This document shows positions 24,960 through 35,200 of a DNA stretch of 64,000 nucleotides, one piece after another. The stretch comes from Vitellaria paradoxa (Eukaryota; Streptophyta; Magnoliopsida; Ericales; Sapotaceae). Positions within the stretch are counted from its first letter, which is position 1; every line of letters starts with the position of its first letter. The notes under the pieces were generated by a model. It saw nothing but the letters and a program-made list of their open reading frames with translations, was not told the DNA's origin and made no database searches. The stretch spans positions 42,486,663 through 42,550,662 of the forward strand of contig CM034239.1 of the NCBI GenBank assembly GCA_019916065.1. Direction: 5' to 3'. Position numbers and translations under genes: made by a program.

Positions 24960-26038
24960 TTTTAAAGATTGCGGTTGGTTGAATTTTTATTTTTCAGAGC
25001 AACCCCTTGGTAAGACCTGGCATTCAATAAACCTGGCATTTCAATAAATTGTTACACAACCTTGTGATGATCTCCGCCGGCTTTTACTTTGTTGGAAAAA
25101 GTCCTCCTCTCTTTTTCTTCTTCCTGGAGTAGGGTTTTGAAACACGACGCATGCAGCCACCTCTATATTTATAGCACCAGGTGCCTTTTCACTTAATATT
25201 TGACTTCTAAGTTAATTATTACGATTCAATATTTATCACTTAGGGTGAGTTTAGAGTGATAAAAAGTGAGATAAAATGTAATTTAAAGATATTTTTTCGT
25301 TTGGTGCACACATCTCAAATCACGTTTTTTGGAGATGAATAGTAAGATTTCCGTTCTGACGGATTAAATTTCCGTTGGGATGGATTTAAAATTTTGGATA
25401 ATCATAATTTCTTTGTACTACAATCTGTCCAAACAGATTATAAAAACTCTTTGGACGGAAGTTGACCGTGCAAATTCATCGAAACGGTTTCTATAATTCG
25501 TTGGAACAGTTTTTACGACCCCACAAAAAATAGTCAAAGTGGGTGTCATTCAGTAGTTTGGGAGTCCATGATGAGAATGACGAAAAAATTTTTGCTATTT
25601 GATTAACCGAATTCTAATTATCGACTTTTTTTGGAAATGTATTTAACTTTTTTTGAACTGTGAGAAAGTGAGAATGTGTAAAAATGTATAGAGATTTTTA
25701 GAAATTTTCAGATATTTTTATCAAAATTTGGTATGCCAAACGCACCCTTATATCTGTATAATAAAAATTATTGCATAAATTTAATTAGATTTAAGTTAGG
25801 TTATTATTATACATTTGAATTCTTTTAACAATATAATTTATTTGTCTATTTATGTATATTGAAATATAGTACAATTTTATTTGACTATTTACATATATTG
25901 AAATATTATATATATATTTATAATGTGATTATGAATTTGTTTCATTCAAATATATAAGTTATTATCAGTACTACTCTATTTTTGTATGTTAAAAAATGTA
26001 TAATATGAAAAATCGTAATCACTAGTATTATATATAAA
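24960..26038. other. Intergenic DNA with one MITE
   Basis: Contains the 505-bp M2 MITE (25243-25747). A GC-richer patch at 25010-25180 has a TATA-like 'ctatatttatagc', but no gene follows it on either strand. Confidence 0.5.
25243..25747. mobile_element. Tourist-like MITE, family M2 copy 2 (505 bp)
   Basis: Begins GGGTGAGTTTAGAG and ends AAACGCACCC, with TTA on both sides (25240-25242, 25748-25750). It is full-length homologous to the element at 11071-11593. Confidence 0.78.
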
Positions 26039-26360
26039 GGTAAATTATGCTTAAACTCTCTTAATATTAAACTAATTATACATAAACCCCCTCAACATTT
26101 AAATATTATAGACACCTCTTTTATTTTGAAAAGTTAGTAATACTTGAACCCATTCCATTAATTTATGTATTATAAAGATAATTTTATCCTCAATTAATTA
26201 AATATAGAGCATAATATAAGAATATATATATGTGCAAATGGCCCGTCTTTTTTTGGTCTGATTTGTCTGATCATCACCACCACTGTTGTCCACCAACACC
26301 ACCGTCTCTAGTTTAATCTCTCTCCTTCCACTTCTACTTTATCCTCTTTTCACCTTTCAG

Positions 26361-26670
26361 ATGCCAACCGCTCCTCCCTTTCATCCGGCAACTGTCAAAC
26401 CCTCCAGCCCTGCCGTCTCCCCTATGCCACGGTGGTCTCGATTTCAGTTCTCTTAGCTAATCCATTGCCGCATCCTTAAAATTTGCATTCTTGACACTGC
26501 ACAATCCAAAGGCTACAAAACCCAAGTCCTCGACTAGTTCAAAAACTTCACAAAGTTAAAATTTTCCATCATTGGATTCGACAACTTTGGCTAGCTCCTC
26601 GCCAAAATCAGATCAAAACCCCAAAATCTGCCAATTTTTTGTGTTCAAGACCTAATTTCAATTTGATGAT
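26361..26670 (+). pseudogene. Arogenate dehydrogenase N-terminal fragment (broken)
   Basis: After an ATG at about 26361 come a proline/serine-rich stretch and the frame ILDTAQSKGYKTQVLD-stop-FKNFTKLKFSIIGF, then DNFG-stop-LLAKI. This matches the plant arogenate dehydrogenase N-terminus, where a short DAAQ..DYETQL lead precedes the NAD-binding IGFGNFGQFLAKT turn of the Rossmann fold. Two in-frame stops and the change of the second glycine of the dinucleotide turn to Asp (GFD) show it is not functional. Similarity ends soon after the Rossmann turn. It probably arrived as a captured fragment. Confidence 0.55.
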
Positions 26671-26840
26671 GGGTTTGGCTTAGCTCAGATCTAGTTATTG
26701 GAGAAGAAGACAATGGTTTATATTTGTATATGATTTTAGAATGAAAAATGAGAAGAAGACGAGGTAGGGTTGTTTTGGAGGTCGTTTATGGACTCTGTTG
26801 CTGTCGGAGAGATATGTAAGGGGGAGAGAGAGAGGGGAGA

Positions 26841-27255
26841 AAGATTATTTCGTGTGTAAATTACCTTCTAAAGATTACAGTATATTATTACCTTCATCAA
26901 TGATCATTCTCCTATTTGACCCAACTACCATAAATCAACACCAAATAAGCAACCCGAAACAGTTTTGGAGAGAGAAAAACAGATAGGGAGATTATTTTAT
27001 GTGAAAATTAAAAATTATCCTCTACAGATTGTAGCATATTATTACCTTCCTCAATGAGCACTCCCTTATTTGACCCAACTGCCATAAATCAATAAACCCA
27101 AAACAATTTTTTTTGGGAGGGGGGGAGATTTTTTTTGTGGAAATTACTTTTTACAGATTACAGCACATTATTACCTCCTAAATAATCACTCCCCTATTTG
27201 ACCCAACTGCCATAAATCAACACCAAATAAGCAATCCAAAACAATTTCAAAGTTG
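26841..27255. repeat. Imperfect tandem triplication (about 140 bp units)
   Basis: Three copies start near 26841, 26988 and 27125. Each contains 'agattattt..', 'attacagyayattattacc', 'cctatttgacccaactgccataaatcaa' and a closing 'caattttgg' or 'cagttttgg'. It lies inside the candidate Pack-MULE. Confidence 0.8.
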
Positions 27256-27379
27256 GAGTTAGAAAGTTTATCTCTTATCATAAGAAAGGGTTTTCAATTT
27301 TCCATTTTCAATTGAATCAGCATTAGCACCTTGATTAGTGCTATTGCCAATGTCATTCTTACCATTGCTTCCATTTACA

Positions 27380-27660
27380 CCAACAACTACCTCAATCGTC
27401 CAACTTTTGGCTCAAGCCCTCCCCTACCTATTCTTGTCTGAATTTTGGCTCTCTTAATTCTCGGATTAAGACGGTGGACACCAGTGGGATTTTGGGTGTG
27501 CGGGTCGATAGCCCCATTGGAGCTTGTTGAGTGATTCGGGACTTCACCACTATTACCATGCCACCGGAGTTGCCCCAATGGATAAGGGTATTTGCGGCGT
27601 CCATAATGGAGTCGAAGGTGTTGAGCTCGAGCCAAATGTGATCTTCTTTCGCATTGCAAC
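27380..27660 (-). pseudogene. Coding-like GC-rich segment, unrecognised
   Basis: GC content and codon-like composition exceed the surroundings. A minus-strand frame reads HIWLELNTFDSIMDAANTL then IHWGNSGGMVIVVKSRI with no stop for about 60 codons. I do not recognise the family. There is no start, intron or promoter context, so a captured or decayed gene fragment is the likeliest explanation. Confidence 0.3.
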
Positions 27661-27857
27661 GACGGTTGAAATTTTAGGGGGGAGAGAGAGAGAGAAGTTA
27701 AGGGTAAATTTGATATATTAAAAAAAAATTAGCTAACATCATCATTTCAACAAAAAATCTTAATAGCATACTAACAGAAAGAGTCTATTCCGAGTCTATG
27801 TGTAAATTTTAAGTGTTGAGAGGGTATATGTATAATTATACAAATGTTTAGGGGGTC

Positions 27858-28003
27858 ATCATATATATGATTAACAGTAAAAGCTAGAAGGAAGGGCGGC
27901 TTTAAAACTAGTTCCACAATAATAACAAAAATCATATATTTGATTAACAGTAAAAGCTAGAAGGAAGGGTGGCTTTAAAACTAATTCCACAATAATCACA
28001 AAA
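27858..28003. repeat. Tandem direct duplication, 2 x 73 bp
   Basis: Units 27858-27930 and 27931-28003 are exactly adjacent and differ at only a few positions (for example GGGCGGC against GGGTGGC). They abut the tRNA gene's downstream side. The TTTT pol III stop for the minus-strand tRNA lies at the edge of the second unit. Confidence 0.92.
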
Positions 28004-28010
28004 GGTTAGC

Positions 28011-28081
28011 TGCACCAGCCGGGAATCGAACCCGGGTCTGTACCGTGGCAGGGTACTATTCTACCACTAGACCACTGGTGC
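28011..28081 (-). tRNA. tRNA-Gly (GCC)
   Basis: A 71-nt cloverleaf is present. The acceptor stem GCACCAG pairs with CTGGTGC, followed by discriminator A. The D arm contains GTCTAGTGGTAGAAT (A box). The anticodon stem GTACC/GGTAC encloses loop CTGCCAC with anticodon GCC. The T arm is CCGGG-TTCGATT-CCCGG (B box). No CCA is encoded and TTTT follows downstream, as for a nuclear pol III gene. It looks intact and functional. Confidence 0.96.
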
Positions 28082-28089
28082 TTTACGGT

Positions 28090-29298
28090 TGTTGGCCTTA
28101 AAAATATAAGTAACTATTATATATCATCTCAATTCATTACCCACAACTGCAAATAGCAAAACTCTAAAATCGAAATCTTATTTATGCGAATGTTACCATT
28201 TTGGTGGACCCACATTAGACTCAGCATAGGGTAATTGTCCCTGATAAATTAAAAAAATTATATTAAAATTATATTTTTTTATAAATTATATATATATATG
28301 TTATGTTTTATCCCACTATATTTTTACTTTTATTTATATTAAAAATATAATTTTAACCTCATTGATTATAAATTCCGAATTTACTCGTGCGCATATACTT
28401 TTGTAATTTGAATAAATAGGGATTGATTTTTTTTTCTTTTTAAAAAAAAAAAAAGGGTATGGATTACTGGGAAAATAGATAAAAACCATTACAAGTCACT
28501 ACTTGCCATCCATATGCAAATATGAAATGGTTTGACAAAAGAGGAGGAAGCTCACCTAAAAACGTGGCATCTCACCTTCGTACCAATTACTTTGGCTGAT
28601 AAAAATTATTTACTTCTTGTTCTCTTACGTTATTGTCAACAACTATCACCATGTACGTGTGTGGGTGAATTTGTTCACATGATATTAAAATTTTAAATTT
28701 AACTCTTTCATGATTACAAAAATAAAAATAAAAAATAAAAGATCGAATTGATCCTAATAATCAAGCAATTGCTTACCCCAATTGAACTTGGATGACATTT
28801 GGAGAGATTGTGCAGGAAAACAATACAACCAGAAGACTATCAAATATTTGATTGTAAAATTTGGAGTTGTCCTACCCATCTCAAGTTCCAGGTATACAAG
28901 GGGGAGGATCACAACTACCTATAAATCATAGTAGAAATCAGATACATCCAAAAAATTAAAAAATAAATAAATAAACAAATAATAAAAAAATAAAAAGCCA
29001 AAAACTTGGCAACACCAATGTTAGACCAAACCCATTATCTAGGACTTCAATACAAGAATCAATCACTGCAAAAAACCATATCTGCTTCAAAAATTGGCCA
29101 TGCTTTTTGTTCTTTGATTTCAATGTTAAAAACTGATAAACTAACTTGTTCTAAACTGAAGATGATTTCTCGCTTGCAAAATAACTGTACACTAACTATA
29201 CTTCTACACGAGAAGATACAACCTTCTTTGCAATCTCTCTCTCGTGTGTGTGTGTGTGTGAGTGTGTTGAGGGGTGGGGGCTGTAGGTGTCAGCTGAT
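28090..29298. other. Spacer between tRNA-Gly and the kinase stop codon
   Basis: AT-rich with no gene. The part nearest 29298 is probably the 3' untranslated region of the minus-strand kinase. It contains a short GT microsatellite (about 29245-29262). Confidence 0.5.
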
Positions 29299-32200
29299 TT
29301 AGCCAGCTCCACGGCCGGAGACACAAACTGGGTTGGCCATTATTTGCATTCCTTGATCCTGAACTTTACCAAGTCTTGCCCTCTCAAGCCTCGCTCGTCG
29401 AGCGGCTTCTTGAAGCTTGCGATCGTGCTCTCTAAGCATCTGCTCCATGTTATCCGAGGGAACAAGCAATGGACCGGAAAAATGGATCATGTTTCCCTTG
29501 AACCCCTGACCATGCTAAACAAAAAGGAGTAAGTATTGAGTGTCAGATACGAGAAAGGAATCCAAAGAAATATTAGATGCCAAACCTTATGATGATCAGT
29601 AAAATGCAGTGTGAGTGAGAAAAATAAAAATAATAAAGTCCTCAAAAAGCATACAAGGAAAAGTACCTCCTTTCTTTCTCTTTTTCTAAGAAAAATTATA
29701 ATGCGTGACAAGCCCCCTCTAAGCAAGACCTTAGACACATAATTCAAAAACTGAGTAAGTGCGAGAGTGAGAGTGAGAGTGGGCACGGGGGGAGTGTCGA
29801 TTTTTTTTTTTTTTCAAGAAAAAGGGCTGAGATCATTGTCAAAGCATCTATTACAAAATGTTTAAATATATTTATATTAATAAATATATATATTTTAGAC
29901 TTATTTTTGTGTAAAATAACATTGAACATATATATAGGTCTTTAGGTTTTCTATGTATGATGATTTAGCCACACTCTACATAAAAATTTTGCATAACAAT
30001 TCCATACATAGTTATCATCTTTACTAATAAGTCATCCTCCTTGATCGTTTTATATGACCTAACCTTGGTAATAATTCAATATAATTTAAATTATTATGAT
30101 TTTATGCACAGAAAAAAGTGAATTCATTTCAAATTCAAGGATTTGGCCAAATAAATTCACAAATTTGACTAGAATTCAATCCAAAATTGAGTATTAGAAT
30201 GCGATTCGCTACCCAATGGCTAACGGTTACGTGCCTTAAGGCATAACTACAGGAGCTCCTACCCACTGGGGATCAGGAGAGCGGGACAACCTCTTCCCTA
30301 AATAGGCCCAACAGTTTGTTACACAACCCTATGATGGGGCAAGCAGGACGCAGGGCATCTGATTTGAGGCTCAACCCTAAGTCCTCAAGATTGATTGGCA
30401 CCTATTTTAAGGCAATCGACTTCTTCCAACATCCTTGTTGATCAAGAAAAGCAGGTCAATACAGATACAATGTTTCCAATCTGGAATATTCAAGTTTTTT
30501 CTAATTTATTGGTCAGCCAGTGGAAATAACTTGCATGGAATAATAACGATCCCCATGATGAATCACAAACAATCTTGGAATTCATGACCTCTAATGTAAT
30601 AACAAGGATACCCATGCTGAATCAGAAAAGAGTGCTTGGAATTCATGATCATAATACAGAAACTTTAGCCAGGAAACTTACCGGAACAGGTCCTTTAATA
30701 CTGGTTCTGCCCTTTTCTGTCTGTCGAGAACCAGTGATGCTCTGCGAGTGATGCTTCCGATCACTCTTTCTCAGGGGTCCAGATAATGATTCTGAAGATG
30801 TAGCCACCTGATATGTTGACTCTGGTAGTGCAGGACCAAGTATATCTCGGCATTCTTCAGTCAACGTCCTTGACGCCACTAAACCAGATAATTTTGATAA
30901 GTTGGCTCTGGATGAAACACTAGAAATATCATCATATTTCTTCCCAATTTTTGTCCATCCAACCCCAGGAACCAATGGCCCTGAATATGAAGCCCTATGA
31001 TTCATTACATCTTTACCCACTTCTCTTAAAGCTTGTGCTTGTCCAGGTGGATCAATAGGAAAACCAGAAACAGCTTCTTCCTGATAAGGGTTGAACTGCT
31101 CACTATGGCTCTTTGAATTGGAGTTGCCTTGCCTTCTCTGCAGCATTAGATACAAAATTATTTTATTCAATAATTAAAGGAAAATATGTCAAATATGGGC
31201 AAAAGGGGGGTGGGAACTAGTCAATATCATTTTACAAATGAACTAGATCTACAACACAAAGTGGCTGCAGTCAATTGCATCTTAAGACAACAGTTAACAC
31301 AAGGTGAAACAAATTGCAGCACATCACATGAGAGAGAGAGAGACTAATAGGCAATCAAACTCACAATCACAAATAAGCATGGATAATAAAACACAGACGG
31401 ACACGGGTTGGAAAACCAACCATTTCAGCTTCTCGCGTTAATTTAGATAATTTATTAACTTGGGGCAAAATTATCATCAGCATAATGCGAAGGCTATGTT
31501 ACAACACTTGTTCATACTGAGACAAGCAATTTGATGTTAAGCTGGCTTTCCGACTCATGTATGAGCAAATAAAGTCAATCCACAATACAACTTCTCACAG
31601 TGTAATGTGAGCCTCTTTGACAACAGGGAAACAAGTTACTAACAAAAAGGACAATAAACTAAGGGAATAAACCTAGTGGAGACATCCTCCAGGACAGAGA
31701 ATAAAGCCTTAATGATCTGTTTGAAAAGTTCAACTCCAGCATCTAATGTAACAGAATAAACCAGCTTGACACACATGCTTTAGCAAAAATAGCTTTTCTT
31801 TCAGCTACAAATAAGTATTACTAGACATCAAAAGCAATGCCTTGCCTTTATTCCAAAGCACCTCTTCTTGAACCATGTTCACCATTTGTTGGGCCATAGA
31901 CCTCACAACCTTTTAATTATTTTCTATTCAATCTGAAGTTTTTGAAGCTTAGTGCACTAATGCATGTAAATACTGGTCCTCCAAAGACCAGGTTTAACTT
32001 TGTATGTCAAGCACATCCATCATTGCAATGCAATTTCAAATAACCAGGGAATTTTTGGTAGCAGGAGGAAAGCAGTTCTGAGTAAAGAAAGCATGGAAGA
32101 AAAGAGAAAATATGATTTCTTTCAGGTACCTGCATTGACGTGACTAACTCAACATTGGTATTACGTGCTGGAATTGCTCGAGGTAGTTTCTGTTCAACCC

Positions 32201-35200
32201 TCTGGTTCCTGCCTCCTGCTACTTGCCTGCAAGATTCAATATGGAAAAGGAAAAAAACATTAAGAAAACCACCAAGGAAGCAGGTACAATTTTCCTTTTT
32301 CATGTCTGTATGAAAGAATGACTATGAACTGCTATAAAATTCTTAACCTCAGATAAAATAAATTTCCTTCATGGTGTGAAACCAAATAAAGTATTAAATA
32401 AACTAAGCAATTGAAAGTTAATGAGCAAAAATGCTCCTTTGGTTGGCATAATCAACAAATGAAGCACCAATTGTATAAGTTAAACTAGTAACTACCGTCT
32501 AACCAAAAAATTTAATCTAGTAGAGAGGTGGTTTTGTGAAATCTTCTAATATGGGTAAAAGGATTGGAGCTGGTTGAATATATTTCCCAAATCTCTTCCT
32601 ATATTACAGAGGGCTATTGGATCAAATGACAGTGACATTATTGAAAAAAAGATGGTTTTTCCCCGAACAAAATGAAAACTGGATTCATTCTTTCTATTTC
32701 TTGAGGTATAGCGATAGACTGAGAGGCTACACTAGAAGAAATCGATGGAGAAATTTTGTTCTATATATGGTAATACTTCTCATATCCGAATTGGATCCCA
32801 TGTTTGGATTGAAATTGAGATACTGATACAAATTCTTCCCTTCTAAATCAAATAGATTGACATAGGTGACGATGCGGATTACCTACACCTGAACGGAAAG
32901 ACCCTATGAAGCTTTAACGTTCCCTAAGATTGGCTTTGTTCCTTTCCTGTGCAACTGAAGTGGAGGGCGAAGAGTGCCCCGTTCCCTAGGGAGGCCGAAC
33001 CATCAGTAAGATACCACTTTATACTTATTACCCTCACATGTGGGCAGAGTAATTTTTTTTTTTTTTTTTAAGAGGGCAAACAAATGTGGCTTTTGACCTT
33101 TTTTTTTCTTTTTTTTTTTTTTGGGGGGGGGGGTGCGGGCAGGAATTTGAACTCATAAGCTTTACTTGCTCTAATAGTATGTTAAACTATTAGCTACCGT
33201 CTTACCTAAAAGTTTAAGTTGTTAGAATGAGGTGACTTATTCAATATTTTTTCTCAACAGTATAAAATTCAATTGTTTGTTCCACCATTATTTGTATGCC
33301 ATTAAAATTAATATACAGCTACCCAGAATATCTGCAGCTAATAAATAATCTGCCACAAGGTGAAACATTTGACAAACACATTATAATATTTACTTTTGTG
33401 ACCTAAATTAAAGAACTTGTCAAGAGAAACATGTTTCCTGGTGCAGATCATGAACCCAATATGCATGTTGGCTTATCACATAATGACAATTTAACTTGAA
33501 GTGTGCACCTTCTAGCTTCTTCATCTCGCAATTTGGCATCAATCTCTTTGCTGGGAGGATATTTTGGCAGACATGACGGATCACAAGCAAGTGGGTTTGT
33601 GGTAAAATACTGTTGCAGAAAAAAAATATTATCAGCCAAAAAGTCCAGGAAAAATCATAAATCACTCGATAGGACTATGAAAAAGAACAAATACTAAGAT
33701 ATCCTTCAAACAATTCAGAGGTCGTAACATGAAAAATAATAAAGCAATCAACTTACGATAAACATAAGGCATTACCATGGCAGTAAATCTGCACAAGACA
33801 TAAAAATGACGACTGAAGGGAAAGCATGAAAAGTAAAAATATAAGGAAAGCAAGTTCAGAAGAGGATGGTTGGTTAAGTCCTAAGCCAATATTTTTTATC
33901 ATTCCCCATTGTCTTCTAATTTGTTCGATATATATTTTGTTTTATTTTATTTACTTATTTTTGTTCTAAGTTCAAATTCTAAAGCTAGTGGTGTGCCCAG
34001 AGTTATTAACAATTGCTTTTTTAATTAAAAATTCTTTTTATAGAAATTATTACCAATTGTTGTAATAATTATCCATTCAAGATGGTGCGCTTATAGTTTT
34101 AGATCCAATAAATAGTAGAATGGATCTACAAATTTTTATGTTGTTTTATCTACTAATAATTGAGTGTCCCAGCTAGATTAGCTGACAAAATTTGTTGGAC
34201 ATGGTAATAGTGATGTAGGACGATAGAGAGTAAGATAAAGAGAGAGAAATAGAGCGGGAAGAACAAAGTTTAGGAGAGAGGGAAGAAAAAAGAAGAGGGG
34301 AAGGAAGAATAAACCACGGAGGATTCAACAGCTCAATTTTTCATATTTATTAATATGTCTAACCCTAATCATCTTAAATCTTTAAATAGGTTAATACATT
34401 GTAAAGATTACTAAAACTAAAGCAAAAATCAAATATTCTAACAAATCTCACTTAAAATAAATTTAAATAAAATCTTCCCTAAAATAAAATAAATCTTAAT
34501 AAACTAAAGTAAAATCTTAATATAAAATCTAATCTTAATAAAATAAAATCTTAATGATAATTATTTAATTTAATTTTTTTTGGCTTCCACATCATTTTCC
34601 ACCCCTTAAAAAAACTTGACTCCGTCTAGTTAAAAATTTATGTACTCCTTCAATCGCCAGGCTACGAACAAAGCGGCTATTCAAGCCATTCCCAACGTTC
34701 ATGGACACATGTCGAAAGTAATAGAAATCTAGTGTCTCCACCAAGTCTCTTGAGATAGACGTACTGTGATTCAAAAAATAGAACTTATAGGTGTTAAAAG
34801 AAGACAAAAAATGGACCAACTTGCGGGAGAGATTTAAGTGTAGGAAAGACAAAATCCACAAAGCACCATAGATTTTAGACATACTCTTCAATCCAATAGT
34901 ACCAATAGGAATCTCAGTAATGTCACTTGAAATCTGTGCCTCATCAAGACAAATAACTTCAATAGTAGCGACAATTTTGGTAGTCACAACAACTTCATCA
35001 AGTGGCTTGCCCACGATTTGGTCATCATCCTCATCATCTAAAAAATAAAAGTCGTCAAGATTAAACTCATAAATCAACTCTTTAATTTGATAATCATTAG
35101 CCTCTCTCTTCACTTCAAGATGGTCATCATTAGATTTTCTATTTGGTTAATCAATGACTTTTAAAATATCGGTAAAGACACCAAATGGAGGAGCTGCAGC

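Larger units (their letters stand above)
26039..27860. mobile_element. Candidate Pack-MULE carrying gene fragments
   Basis: The left 120 bases and the right 130 bases (reverse-complemented) share a recognisable terminal region: 'taattatacataaaccccctcaacattta' against 'taattatacatataccctctcaacactta'. The same terminal family recurs at 57.71-57.87 kb. Between the ends lie GC-richer segments that look like pieces of different genes: an arogenate dehydrogenase fragment (about 26361-26670), a 3-unit tandem repeat, and an unrecognised coding-like stretch (about 27380-27660). The outermost ends and a target duplication could not be fixed. The call is an inference. Confidence 0.42.

Noticed and set aside
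33420..33665. Frames overlapping kinase exon 5 on both strands
   Set aside because: Only the minus-strand phase that joins exons 4 and 6 (YFTTNPLACDPS) is real. The others are shadows.
34592..35113. 173-codon minus-strand frame
   Set aside because: It begins and ends within the LTR element interior and matches no recognisable domain. Treated as element sequence, not a host gene.
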